In this document: piece by piece, positions 20,325 to 30,249 of the stretch | Layout: each line of letters opens with the position of its first letter | Position numbering within the stretch: position 1 is the stretch's first letter | From: Rhizophagus prolifer | Lineage: Eukaryota > Glomeromycota > Glomeromycetes > Glomerales > Glomeraceae | Assembly: GCA_019425655.1 (NCBI GenBank) | Contig: NQWY01033936.1 | Span: 1 to 64,000, forward strand | DNA: 64,000 nucleotides | Reading direction: 5' to 3' | Notes under the pieces: model-generated | Databases searched by the model: none | Seen by the model: the letters and a program-made list of their open reading frames with translations, nothing else | Told to the model about the DNA's origin: nothing | Made by a program: the position numbers and the translations under genes

Positions 20325-20360
20325 AAAAGAGGGTGACTGTTGATATAGCCACCCTCTTTT
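20325..20360. terminator. Bidirectional terminator between dusC and the secreted-protein operon
   Basis: AAAAGAGGGTG / CACCCTCTTTT (20325-20335 and 20350-20360), 14-base loop, T-rich on both strands. It serves dusC and the convergent operon ending at 20385. Confidence 0.92.
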
Positions 20361-20384
20361 GGTATTTCAGGTTAAGTAATTTTT

Positions 20385-21338
20385 TTAAAAACCGCTTACT
20401 TTCATTTTAAAGTCAGTCACTGAAGCGCCTGTAACTCCAAAACTCCCCATAGACCCGTTAGGTAAATTATTAAAAGTTGTTGTACTTTGTGTTGCTAAAT
20501 TTCCTAAAGTGACATTGTTAAGCGATGCATCAAATTTACTAGATGCACCTGTATTACCAAAAGTTAATCCTGTTGGATCGACCCCAGCATAAAACCCATC
20601 AAGAAGAAAACCTGTAGCTGCATTTGTTCCTGCAAATTTAAATCCAAATGAAGCACCTGTAGTATCTGACACTAACGTAATTGGACAACCCGCAGCGGCA
20701 GAACAAATAGATTGAAGTGCTCCACCAAATTTAACCATCACAGACTGAGCAGCATGCCCCAACTGAATGTTTAAACGAGGTTTATTGGTTTGCACAAAGT
20801 TAATATCAAGATTACCTGTAGAGCGAACAAGCTCCTTTACTCCTGTATTTACCGTGGTTCCCGAACTAAAAATGGATTTTGGCGCATAACTACTCACCGC
20901 ATAATCAGCAGGGCTAGATACTGAAGTGTTAGGTGCCAAATAAACTGAAAACGGTGTAAGTCGAATCCCATTTACGTCACTACCCATCGTGACAGCTAAA
21001 TTTACAAAAGGCTTACCCGCACCTGCATCGGTATCAATAGCAATATTGAAAGAAGGATTGGTGGATACAGCTGCTTTAATAAACTCTATGCTTGGAACAG
21101 GATTCGTAGAGTTCCCTGCAATGACAAGACCAGCTTTACTATTGTAAGACGTAGAGGCGATGCCATTGGTATCAATCAAGGCAACCTGATTAAATTTAAC
21201 TTTATCGGCCTGAATACCTAGCGTTAAACCATTTTGACCTGTCGCCGCTGAAAGACTTTGGTCATCCAAAGGCTGCATTGCAAAAACACTTGAACTACTG
21301 GTAAGTAATAACCAGCACACTATATTTTTATTTTTCAT
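20385..21338 (-). CDS. Secreted protein with N-terminal LSAxxGQxG motif (DUF6160-like), fifth gene
   Basis: 317 residues, function unknown. The signal peptide is MKNKNIVCWLLLTSSSSVFA, followed by LDDQSLSAATGQNGLTL, which matches the motif after the signal peptide in the four genes upstream. The remainder is Ser/Thr/Asn/Gly-rich with alternating hydrophobic residues, as in beta-rich surface proteins; the last residues are FKMKVSGF. It is the last gene of a five-gene minus-strand group, 160 bases past the preceding one, with a terminator after it. DUF6160 is suggested from memory of the motif; a pilus-like or outer-surface role is only a guess. Confidence 0.8.
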   Translation of the reverse strand: MKNKNIVCWLLLTSSSSVFAMQPLDDQSLSAATGQNGLTLGIQADKVKFNQVALIDTNGIASTSYNSKAGLVIAGNSTNPVPSIEFIKAAVSTNPSFNIAIDTDAGAGKPFVNLAVTMGSDVNGIRLTPFSVYLAPNTSVSSPADYAVSSYAPKSIFSSGTTVNTGVKELVRSTGNLDINFVQTNKPRLNIQLGHAAQSVMVKFGGALQSICSAAAGCPITLVSDTTGASFGFKFAGTNAATGFLLDGFYAGVDPTGLTFGNTGASSKFDASLNNVTLGNLATQSTTTFNNLPNGSMGSFGVTGASVTDFKMKVSGF

Positions 21339-21498
21339 GTCGCTCTAATCCTTAAGAGACAAACGCTTATTATTTGTTCACATTATCAGAATAATAGATG
21401 AGTACAAAACAATTATCGATATAACCCGACGAACGCAAATCCAATCACATTCAAAATAAATTTTTATAAAAAGTGGCGATATCGCCACTTTATTCTAG

Positions 21499-23881
21499 TT
21501 AGTTAAAAGCACCATTTCTCGGTACGATGCTAAAGTTACTATTTAAACGCCCACCCGTAATAGCAAGCTCACCTAAACGTGCGCCTGCACCTGTTGAAGG
21601 TGGATAGAAATTAATATCTTTAACACGTAAAGCACCGTCAATACTTTTATCAGGGTTAAAGTAGACTGCGGTATTTACCCCCACTTTACCTAAACCACTT
21701 GCTGTATCTTTGCCCACTACTAAAGCAGTATTAAACGCTAGCTTTCCGGTAATATTATCAAAACCAATTGCCGAACCATCAATTGGGTCACTAATTTGAA
21801 CTGTATTTCCAGTTGCTGTGGCTGGCATTGTGAAATCACCGAGTACAGTTAAAGCACTACCATCAGCAATTGAGCTGTTAGGCACAATCGATAAATTTAA
21901 ATCACCACCTAAGCGTAGTTTTAAGCCAAATAAAACGTCATTATTTCTGGCAAAGTTATCAATTGGTGAGGTACAAGACCCTGTTGCCGGACAAGTTTTA
22001 TATTTAGCTCCTGGTAAATAGCCCGCTGCAATTTCAGTTGATAAAGCAATGAGCATCTCTCTTAAACTAATATTGAGACTGCCATTTTCTAAACCAATAC
22101 TGCCATTACCTTTTAAGAACATATCGATATTACGTAAGCCCATGTAATAGTCGGTAGGGTTGCCTGCATTATTAGCATTTGGAGAACCATCAATTAATAA
22201 AATTGAAGTTGTTTTTGTACCGCCTGTATCTCGACCTGTTGTTCCAACAGCGACACCAAATCCTAAACGCGAAGTTGTTCCGGAAGTACCTACAACATTT
22301 TGAATGGGTTTACCGTTAGTATCTTTTGTATAGTAAAAAGCGCTATTTGCAGGCGCATCTAAACCATAAACTGCGGCATTGGCATTTAAATTATAAAAAG
22401 GTAAAGCCAAGCCCCATTGGTTAGTTAACCCGTTATCTGCAAATTGATTGGCTGCAGCAACATTTGCACTTGTAGTAAAACGTCCTCGTCTTGAAAATGC
22501 TTGAAACTCTGCTCCACGCATTGCAAGAATCAAACTAAATGGATTAGTCACCGTATCGCGGTGAATATTATGTTGATAATCGGCGGCGGTTGTTAAAGTA
22601 CCCGACCCTAAACGAATACTGTTTAAGGTCGCATTATTTGGCATTAATAATGTTTTTGTATCAGCAAGATTTAAATAAATATTTCCGCTATCAAAATAAC
22701 CACGCGTAGCTGAGTTAAGACCTGTTAAATTGCCGAACTCGAAACCGTAAGCATTTAAACCAGCCCCACCAATTTCTAAAGTCGTGGCTTTACCATCTGA
22801 ACCCAGCATTGAATCATTATCTTTAGTGAATTCACCTTTCATACGGAAGGCAATCCCAGTATTACCCAAAATACTATTACTTGAGTTCGTACCCGAAGCA
22901 GTATTTGCAGTACCTAAAGTTGTAGTGTCTGAAGAACCATCCATACCACGGACTTGTAAATAACTATTTACCATACGTCCACTGGCACCTAGCCGAATTA
23001 AACCTTTTGAATTTTGCGGTGTATTGGTCGCATCTAGTCCATAAAGATTAGTTTTATCAACATTAGAGCTAAGCATTACTTCAATGTTAAGACCCGAATT
23101 AGTCGCTTTACCATTGCTATCTACATACGTACCAGCTGTTAAGCCCGAAGCTGAGTCTGCTACCCGATTAAAGTCTACATAACCATAAGTCGTACTTGGT
23201 GTTTGCCCAACAGCAGCTACATTTGATCCAGTATTCGTTTGTAAAACAATGCCCCTAACGGGATCGATGAACATGACACCTTTACCAACGTTGGTTAAGC
23301 TGACTTCGTGCATCTAACTGGCCTAAATAAATATTTGCGTTGTTTATTCCTAATGTCATATTTGACTGGCTATTTGGGCTAAATAGACCATCTTGAGTAG
23401 TCAGTGCTAAATTTAAAGGAGAAGTTGTTTGTATAGCCAACTGCCCTAGCGTAGGTGAGCATGTAGCAGAGCTATTACAAACTTTAACGCTATTTACTGT
23501 AATGAGGGATGGGCTACTTTGCATAGAAAAATCAATGCCAGCTTTACCTGTAGCTGTATTACTTCCCACATCTAAACGGTAGTTTGTTCCTAAAGTTTGG
23601 GTGGACGCATTACTTTTTTGTATTTTTACGCCACTGGCTTGCGCTCTTAAAACCTGATCGGCGCTTGTTGGTGTGCCCGCATGGTCATCCCAATAAGCAT
23701 TATCAATATTAATTTCATTAAAAGTCGTTTGAATCGAGATTCCATCTTGACCATTTACCGCACTCAAATCAGCATCTGTTAAAGCTTCTAAAGCAAACAC
23801 TTGCCCACTCACTAACAACATGCTGGTTGCTAATGTATTTAAAATAAACTTTGAGCTGTGACTTTCTTTATTTTTTTTCAT
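21499..23881 (-). pseudogene. Secreted LSAxxGQxG-motif protein split by a frameshift, fourth gene
   Basis: Two overlapping frames look like one gene. The first (23881-23282, 199 residues) starts at an ATG with an AAGGA SD and has a signal peptide ending SGQVFA plus LTDADLSAVNGQDGISI. It stops early at 23282. The second (23313-21499, 604 residues) has no signal peptide, no SD and a TAG just before its first ATG, and continues the same Gly/Asn/Thr-rich beta-like composition. The frame change equals one extra base (or two lost) near 23313-23325. No homopolymer lies there. If joined, it would be about 800 residues. It could be a real loss, phase switching or an assembly error. An alternative upstream start at 23920 overlaps the previous gene. 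Confidence 0.72.
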
Positions 23882-23913
23882 CACTTCAGTTCCTTTGAAA
23901 TCTACATTAAGCG

Positions 23914-24639
23914 TTAACAACGGGGGTGGCTACCATCACAGCTAAACACCATGACTTTTCCTTGAATTGCCAAATTTCCGTTCATCATTAAGCCCATAAA
24001 GCCTGTTTCACGTCCATAGTCATAGGCTGAAGGTGTAGCCGTTGCAACTTGCTGATTTGCACTATTTGCAGTTGCCGCATATGTTGGCTTTTTGAAATAT
24101 GCATAATCATACATATTGGTACTTGAGCCTTGGGTCGTGGTTGAGCTTGTAAAGTTATCTTGCTCAATAGATAACGCGTTAAAACCAAAGTTACGGATTA
24201 AAATCGGCTGTGCTGCACTAAAACTAAGTTGAATCGCAGGTTTTATAATTTCGGTATTGGTTTTATCAAGATACTTTAAATCAGCACCATCCAAACCCAT
24301 TTTTTGAATATTTAAAGTTCCTTGTACGCCTTTAAACACCAACCAAAGTTTATTACCACTATCACTATTTTCGGCCCAACCACTTGGTTTAGTCGCATCT
24401 GCTTGCACAAAACGCTTATTAATTGCTAATCCAATATGGCAGAACTCAACGTTTTCACAAACACCACCGCTACCATTATCAAATATACCGTTACTGGTTT
24501 GGTTTAAATTGAGCATTAAAGACAAATCAGCACCAGCTTGGCCATTAATCGCCTGTAAAGCATCATTATCCAAGGTTTGTAACTCTGCATGAGTCGCAGT
24601 TGCACAGAGAGTAAGGAGTAAAGCAGTTATTTTTTTCAT
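23914..24639 (-). CDS. Secreted protein with LxAxxGQxG motif and C-terminal CxGSxxxC, third gene
   Basis: 241 residues, function unknown. The signal peptide is MKKITALLLTLCATATHA, then LDNDALQAINGQAGADLSL. One early Cys pair (CENVEFC) is present, and the chain ends FSCDGSHPRC, a Cys-x6-Cys finishing on the last residue; the first gene of the group ends the same way. No membrane helix is seen after the signal peptide. It starts 15 bases after the second gene and is followed by the fourth after 32 bases, so co-expression is likely. A disulfide-bonded exported protein is inferred. Confidence 0.82.
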   Translation of the reverse strand: MKKITALLLTLCATATHAELQTLDNDALQAINGQAGADLSLMLNLNQTSNGIFDNGSGGVCENVEFCHIGLAINKRFVQADATKPSGWAENSDSGNKLWLVFKGVQGTLNIQKMGLDGADLKYLDKTNTEIIKPAIQLSFSAAQPILIRNFGFNALSIEQDNFTSSTTTQGSSTNMYDYAYFKKPTYAATANSANQQVATATPSAYDYGRETGFMGLMMNGNLAIQGKVMVFSCDGSHPRC

Positions 24640-24654
24640 CGCATTATCCTCCTC

Positions 24655-26787
24655 TTATAGACCTTTTGTGGTGAGTTTTAAATGCTGAATGAGTAAACCA
24701 TCTACCACAGCAGAACCTAAATTGTTCAGAGGAGTAATATTGTTTAATGCAGGCGCCTGATTCGCAGTTGGAATTACATAGCCAGTCGTACCATTACTAC
24801 TTCCAATTAAATCATTGACTACAGCATTTCGTGACGTCAGCCAAGGAATAGAAGCGTTACTCCAGTCACGGTTTGAAACCGTTCCGTACATTGGAGTTGA
24901 ACCTGATGTACTCGTACATCCTAATGCACCAGAACAAGTTGCAGCATCAGCTGGTTTTGCTGTTGGGTTTGTAATGACCCAAGTACCTGTACCTTGGTTA
25001 TATTCCCACTGATATAAATAACCAGCTGTTTTATAACCACAACTTGTATTAAATAAACCACAACTATAGGTTTGATTCCATGTTTGAGTATTCTGTTGTC
25101 TTTGTTTGAAACGGACTTCTGTCATGGTTGCAGAGGTTGTTCCAGACACAGAGTTAGTCAATGACACTAGACTACCAGCAGAAGTTCCAGAAACCTGTGT
25201 ACCTGTTGAAATTAAGCGACCAAATGAAACTCCAATTGCACCTTCACTTGTATCTGCTAATAAGGTTTTCCCACTATCAGGACTGTAAACTGTCCCAATT
25301 GCAATACTACTATGCGTAGGATTTGCACAAGAATAAACGTTGCAAGTAGAGCCTTTATATGTATTATCAGCGCCAGTGTAATCGGTGTAGATCTGTTTAT
25401 ATATTTCCGGCTTATTCGCAATTCGTGCGATTTCTATACTAAAGTTTTTACCGTCAGAACCTAAAATAAGAGGTTGATATAAATTACCTAAGACCAAGTT
25501 AATATTTGGATTGTATAAATATAAACCTTCACTGTCTGCAAACTTTGGTGCTATAGCGCCACTAGAGTCTAATGCTGGTGTATATAAATTATTTGATGCG
25601 TTTGGTGAATCTGAGGTTTCACGGGTGCTAAATCGTAAGACTTTACTAGTATCATTAAAAGCGTTTCGAGTTTTACTTGAGGTTTTTGTATCTGTTCTTG
25701 TGCGGTTTTCTACATAGTAGCGACAGCCACGTGATGTGCTAAAGCTTCCTGTACTACTATTACCACAATCTCCACTGTTACTTGTACTTAAGGTTGAATT
25801 TGCACCGGCATGTACTGTTTGCCAACCATTATTCGCACTCGTTGCATAAGTTTGGGTTTGACTCGTAACATTTTCAGTCACAATGCTTGTATTCTTACTA
25901 TCGCCTGTATTTAAGCGTACTAAGCCAGACATACCCAATGTATTGTTATAAAAAGGACTCATTCCACCCGCAGTAGTTGCTCCTCCTAGCGTTTGGAACA
26001 TGCTAATTTGGCTACCATTTAGACTAAAGCCATTTAGAATACCTTGTAAACGTAAACGGTTAGCACGACTTGTATCAATGCTGGTACCAATTAATCCATT
26101 ACTATCGCCATATTGAAATTGTGCTAAAGAACCATTTGTAGTTGCCACAATATTAGGGTTTCGTACAAATGCATCAGCCCATAAACCTAATTTTAAATTA
26201 TATGCATCTGCTCCCGCTGCACCATCAATCGTAGGCTGGTATAGAGGAGCCTCTAAAGATAAATAGGTGACAGGATAACCACCACTATCTGTAGTGCTAA
26301 AGTTAGGAATATTATTCGCAGTTTTTACTTTAAATATCCACGGGTTCGCACCTGTTCCCCAGCTTGAAATCGCTGCTGCTGTTGCAGTATTGGCAATACG
26401 CGAGTTTGCATCACCATCTGACTTAGAAAGGGCTAAGCCATAAAGAAAGATATCCGCTTTTCCGACAGCTTTATCTTCAGGTCCAACAGAGCCATTTCCA
26501 CTAGTATCAGCAGCTGCAACACTTAAGGGGCCTACGGGTACATAGTTAATGTAGCCTGTATCTTTACTACGGTCGGTAATAATTTGATTTACAGATTCAT
26601 TGGGGCCAGCACCACGGAATACCATAAATGCATTTTGGGGTAATATTGCAATACCCTCACCCGTAGTTTCACTTAAACCGGCATCAGAGAGCTCTTCAAG
26701 AGCAAAACTCGATTGACTTAAACAAAGTCCAATTAAACTTGCTAAAACGGTTTTTTGAAAACTGACCGTATAATTAAGTGTAGTCAT
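24655..26787 (-). CDS. Large secreted LSxxxGE-motif protein with paired cysteines, second gene
   Basis: 710 residues, function unknown. The signal peptide (about 1-29, ending SQSSFA) is followed by LEELSDAGLSETTGEGIAIL, a diverged copy of the group motif. The body is very rich in Ser, Thr, Asn and Gly. Several closely spaced Cys pairs occur (CGNSSTG ... RGC, CNVYSC, CGLFNTSCGY, CSGALGC), suggesting disulfide loops. The C-terminus is IQHLKLTTKGL. The ATG at 26787 has AGGAAGG at good distance. It lies 224 bases after the first gene, so it may have its own promoter or processing site there. Confidence 0.82.
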   Translation of the reverse strand: MTTLNYTVSFQKTVLASLIGLCLSQSSFALEELSDAGLSETTGEGIAILPQNAFMVFRGAGPNESVNQIITDRSKDTGYINYVPVGPLSVAAADTSGNGSVGPEDKAVGKADIFLYGLALSKSDGDANSRIANTATAAAISSWGTGANPWIFKVKTANNIPNFSTTDSGGYPVTYLSLEAPLYQPTIDGAAGADAYNLKLGLWADAFVRNPNIVATTNGSLAQFQYGDSNGLIGTSIDTSRANRLRLQGILNGFSLNGSQISMFQTLGGATTAGGMSPFYNNTLGMSGLVRLNTGDSKNTSIVTENVTSQTQTYATSANNGWQTVHAGANSTLSTSNSGDCGNSSTGSFSTSRGCRYYVENRTRTDTKTSSKTRNAFNDTSKVLRFSTRETSDSPNASNNLYTPALDSSGAIAPKFADSEGLYLYNPNINLVLGNLYQPLILGSDGKNFSIEIARIANKPEIYKQIYTDYTGADNTYKGSTCNVYSCANPTHSSIAIGTVYSPDSGKTLLADTSEGAIGVSFGRLISTGTQVSGTSAGSLVSLTNSVSGTTSATMTEVRFKQRQQNTQTWNQTYSCGLFNTSCGYKTAGYLYQWEYNQGTGTWVITNPTAKPADAATCSGALGCTSTSGSTPMYGTVSNRDWSNASIPWLTSRNAVVNDLIGSSNGTTGYVIPTANQAPALNNITPLNNLGSAVVDGLLIQHLKLTTKGL

Positions 26788-26852
26788 CGTGACCTTCCTG
26801 TTTTATACGATGCCACGCACCATATTTCTTTTTCTTTAACAGTCCTTGATGT

Positions 26853-26880
26853 GAGATGAAATTATTTCCTTTTTCATCTC
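26853..26880. repeat. Inverted repeat between first and second secreted-protein genes
   Basis: GAGATGAAA / TTTCATCTC, perfect 9-bp arms with a 10-base loop. No T-run follows on the minus strand, so it is more likely an mRNA hairpin or regulatory site than a terminator. The rest of the 224-base gap is AT-rich. Confidence 0.55.
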
Positions 26881-27011
26881 TCAGAGGCAAACTTCAAAAT
26901 TGCCAACTTTTCCACATTTCTATTATGCTGAATATTTAGTCAAATGCAAAATGAAATGAGCAAAAATACATTTTTCCGATGAATGAAAACTATCAGTTTA
27001 ATTTACTGTAA

Positions 27012-28319
27012 TTAACAGAATTTTAAAGAACCATAACAGTTAGAAGAAAAACTCTGTTTTTGTAACACTACATTAGTTAAAGCCATCGAAGCTGGTGTTT
27101 TACCAGTCAAATCAACTGTTCCAACAGGAAGATTTCCTGCAAATAAACAATTAGCCGCTAAAACTCCGCAATTTACTGCATGACCAGGACTATTTAAGAA
27201 AGCACTGACTTGCCCTAAAGCATCAACGATGGTAGAAAGTGCAATATCCACGCTTCCTGTTGGTGTAATTTGACCAATATCAATTGGGTTTGTAAGCTCT
27301 AGCCACCACCCTGTTTGGGCAGTCGATGCAGCCTCTGGCCACAATATATTCACACCTTGTACAGATAAATAACCAGCAGAACCATTTAGTTGCGCGGCAT
27401 GGAAATAACCCAAACTTTGTTTGATCGCTACGTTAACATCTAGATTATCCACAGAACCAGTTACATTTCCTGAAATAGGAAGTGGCGCACCTAATACAGA
27501 AGCGGTTGCATCTAAAGTTCCTGTAATAGCCAAACCTCCAACGCGTGCAGTCGCATTTAGATTAGCTGTATTTATGCGTTTACCCGTAATGATTTGCTGC
27601 CCCATCGATAATGTACCAGTACCTACACCTAAATTTAAATTATAACCAGTAGAAGTAAATGGAACCGTTACCCCTTGTCCTAAAACAGTTGCTCGACCAG
27701 TAATTGCAGTATTTGTTTCATCTTGAGTAATACCGTAGTAAGGATTTGTAGTTACTGTGCCCCCTGTTGGTTTCGTCACTAAGTATCCACTCAATGAATT
27801 AATACCACTTGCAGCATCACCATTTTGTAAACCAAAAGTGAGCAAACCAGAAAGTGATTTGGCACTTAAGCGGAAACCCTGTATTTCACGTGTAGAAGCT
27901 GAATTTGGGTTTTTAACCGCGAACTCTAAAAATGGATTGGTAATAACAGCAGATGACGCAGCTCGCTCTGCACTAGTACTATCGACAGTACCACCACTTA
28001 AGCTCAAGTAATCGATATCGATATCGCATGCCCCTGCTCCATTGACACCACCACAACCTAATTGTAATTTTTTAATGTTGGCATTAAGTTCTAATTGAGC
28101 ATCTAGAGCAAGTCGATAGAATCCCATGTTTCCGTTGGTACTTGAATTACTTGCAGCATCGGTAGGTGCAATATAAGACATACTCATCAAGGCTTGGCCA
28201 CGAGTAGCTGACAACTCAGCATCTGACATTGGAACTAAGCTAGAACCAGCATAAGCAGAAGAAAAGCATAAACTTCCAAGTGCTAGAATAGCTACATGAA
28301 GGGACTTAAACTGTCGCAT
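27012..28319 (-). CDS. Secreted LSAxxGQ-motif protein with C-terminal CxGSxxxC, first gene
   Basis: 435 residues, function unknown. The signal peptide (about 1-24, ending SSAYA) is followed by MSDAELSATRGQALMSM. One Cys pair (CGGVNGAGAC) sits near residue 90 and another near 395 (CGVLAANC). The end is SNCYGSLKFC, the same Cys-x-Gly-Ser-x3-Cys terminal pattern as in the third gene. The body reads as repeated short beta strands (GSVDNLDVNVAIKQSLGYF). A strong GGAGGT SD precedes the ATG. It is the promoter-proximal gene of the five-gene group. Confidence 0.82.
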   Translation of the reverse strand: MRQFKSLHVAILALGSLCFSSAYAGSSLVPMSDAELSATRGQALMSMSYIAPTDAASNSSTNGNMGFYRLALDAQLELNANIKKLQLGCGGVNGAGACDIDIDYLSLSGGTVDSTSAERAASSAVITNPFLEFAVKNPNSASTREIQGFRLSAKSLSGLLTFGLQNGDAASGINSLSGYLVTKPTGGTVTTNPYYGITQDETNTAITGRATVLGQGVTVPFTSTGYNLNLGVGTGTLSMGQQIITGKRINTANLNATARVGGLAITGTLDATASVLGAPLPISGNVTGSVDNLDVNVAIKQSLGYFHAAQLNGSAGYLSVQGVNILWPEAASTAQTGWWLELTNPIDIGQITPTGSVDIALSTIVDALGQVSAFLNSPGHAVNCGVLAANCLFAGNLPVGTVDLTGKTPASMALTNVVLQKQSFSSNCYGSLKFC

Positions 28320-28561
28320 GACCGACCTCCGTATCCTTGGGGGTATAATCTAATTTGATTTCTTTTTATTTGGCTTCTCTTGCTTTAACTTTAAATTAAA
28401 TACATAAAGAAAACGCCGATATTTACGATCTAGTTTCTTTTAATTTGTGTGATACAACTCAAAGAAACAAATCAATTATTGATCATTTTATATCATTTTT
28501 TACAAAAGAAAACGTTCATTTATTAATATTCCGATGAACGCCACTTTCTCTACTTTTCAAC
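28320..28561. other. AT-rich upstream region of the secreted-protein operon
   Basis: About 240 bases holding the GGAGGT SD of the first secreted-protein gene at its left end. The main promoter of the group should lie here. No convincing -35/-10 pair, open reading frame or RNA gene was identified. Confidence 0.45.
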
Positions 28562-28590
28562 AAAAATAGGCCACTTCAAGTGACCCATTT
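28562..28590 (-). terminator. Likely terminator after dcd
   Basis: GGTCAC / GTGGCC on the minus strand (one G-U pair; 28569-28574 with 28580-28585), 5-base loop, followed by TATTTTTG. It lies about 30 bases past the dcd stop. Confidence 0.7.
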
Positions 28591-28617
28591 TTAGAATTTA
28601 ATCTAATTTAAAACAAC

Positions 28618-29187
28618 TTAGGTTTTCGGAAGTGTCACGCCAGTTTGACCTTGGTACTTACCACCACGGTCTTTATAAGACGTTTCACAAACTTCATCAC
28701 TTTCAAAGAACAACATTTGTGCTACACCTTCACCTGCATAAATACGTGCAGGTAAATTCGTAGTATTTGAAAATTCTAAAGTCACGTGACCTTCCCATTC
28801 TGGTTCTAAAGGCGTCACATTAACAATAATACCGCAGCGTGCATAAGTCGATTTACCAAGACATACAGTCAAAACATTACGCGGAATACGGAAATATTCA
28901 ATTGTACGTGCTAAAGCAAATGAGTTTGGCGGAATAATACAAACATCAGATTCAATGTCGATAAAACTTTTATCATCAAAATTTTTCGGATCAACAATTG
29001 CAGAATGTACGTTAGTGAAAACTTTAAATTCGCGGGCACAGCGTACGTCATAACCATAGCTAGAGACCCCGTAAGAAATCAATTTTTCGCCATTCTTATC
29101 AAAACGGACTTGATTCTCTGCATAAGGTTCAATCATGCCGTGTTTTTCGCTCATTTCGCGAATCCAACGATCAGACTTAATAGCCAT
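28618..29187 (-). CDS. dcd: dCTP deaminase
   Basis: Converts dCTP to dUTP for thymidylate synthesis. 189 residues of the dUTPase-like fold: [12 protein letters not shown], the catalytic ring with [42 protein letters not shown] (catalytic Glu) and [10 protein letters not shown]. The start [12 protein letters not shown] at 29187 matches family members; an in-frame TTG at 29202 is not needed. The SD is weak. It appears to be a single-gene unit. Confidence 0.95.
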   Translation of the reverse strand: MAIKSDRWIREMSEKHGMIEPYAENQVRFDKNGEKLISYGVSSYGYDVRCAREFKVFTNVHSAIVDPKNFDDKSFIDIESDVCIIPPNSFALARTIEYFRIPRNVLTVCLGKSTYARCGIIVNVTPLEPEWEGHVTLEFSNTTNLPARIYAGEGVAQMLFFESDEVCETSYKDRGGKYQGQTGVTLPKT

Positions 29188-29300
29188 GTATTTTCTATCC
29201 AAAAGGTAATTTCATTGATTGCGACGTACTTTAACGTAAAAAAGCAATTATGAAAACAATGGTGGCTACTCTTCTCGATAAGAATAGCTCAGTAAGACTT

Positions 29301-29894
29301 TTAAAGGTTTAATAAAGCAGAATAGCTAATCGGAATTGAGAAACTCACTAAGATCAGCGAGGCTGTTTTTTGTAAATTCGATTGATTTAACCAACGTACT
29401 TTATTGCCTGCCAAAATTGACCCCAAGAAAATCCAGAACAATGCGATCGGTGTAATTAACGCTAAATAAGCCAGCATATGGATGAAATAAATATGAAAAT
29501 CAGTCCATGCGGAAACAGGGAAAATCGCTGAAGCAAAAAGTAATGCTTTAGGGTTGAGTAAAGTTGCACAAAACAATTCACGCGGGCGAATCGTTGGCTG
29601 ATCTAACTCAAATTGTTGATTGGCTGTATGCCATAATTTAATGGCTAAGAAAATGATGTAACAAGCACTTAGCAATTTAAGCATAGGAGGTAAGAAAGGA
29701 AGCGTTGCTGAAACCTTCCCAATTAGCATCCCCCAAGCTGAAATAGAAATTACATATCCAAGAACTTCTGCCGGAATTAATTTCGCAGACTTCTTAAGAC
29801 CTACTTGTACTCCTGACGATGCGAGTAAAGTATTGGTTGGGCCTGGGGTAAGTAAAATTGTGGCAACTAAGCCAATAAATAGCCATGAAATCAT
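29301..29894 (-). CDS. LysE-family amino-acid exporter
   Basis: 197 residues with about six hydrophobic segments. The N-terminal TPGPTNTLLASSGVQVGLKKS is the family signature (GP in the first helix), and NPKALLFASAIFPVS is the mid-protein NPK motif. Such proteins export amino acids or similar small molecules; the substrate is unknown. It is not closely linked to a regulator. Confidence 0.88.
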   Translation of the reverse strand: MISWLFIGLVATILLTPGPTNTLLASSGVQVGLKKSAKLIPAEVLGYVISISAWGMLIGKVSATLPFLPPMLKLLSACYIIFLAIKLWHTANQQFELDQPTIRPRELFCATLLNPKALLFASAIFPVSAWTDFHIYFIHMLAYLALITPIALFWIFLGSILAGNKVRWLNQSNLQKTASLILVSFSIPISYSALLNL

Positions 29895-30249
29895 TGAATG
29901 ACCTCACAATGTAGTCATTTCAGATTAATAGATATTTTTTGCCAAGGCAAAATCTAATTGTAAGACAATTTTTTAAAAAGTTAACATTCAATATTTAAAA
30001 ATAAATATTAAACAATAAGATAGGTGATTTTTAAAAATTTTAATCTAAAAAACTTAGCAGTCAGTTGTTGAACTTTGCGTACCAAATTGTATTAAGTAAT
30101 ATAAGTATTTTTATTTAAAATCTATTTTTACCTCGAAAAGATCTATAATGAATTATTACTGCAGTAAGTTTAATTTTTAAGCTTTCAATAAGTTTCAATT
30201 AATATATTGTTTTTTTGTGTTTATATGAGTCACTAGACTCTACTATCCT
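29895..30249. other. AT-rich intergenic region with candidate promoter for the DUF2062 gene
   Basis: A 355-base divergent region. A perfect plus-strand TATAAT lies at 30144-30149, but the -35 region (about 30121-30126) is weak. It would give a leader of about 90 bases. Long A/T tracts fill the rest. No ORF, RNA gene or strong hairpin was seen. Confidence 0.45.
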
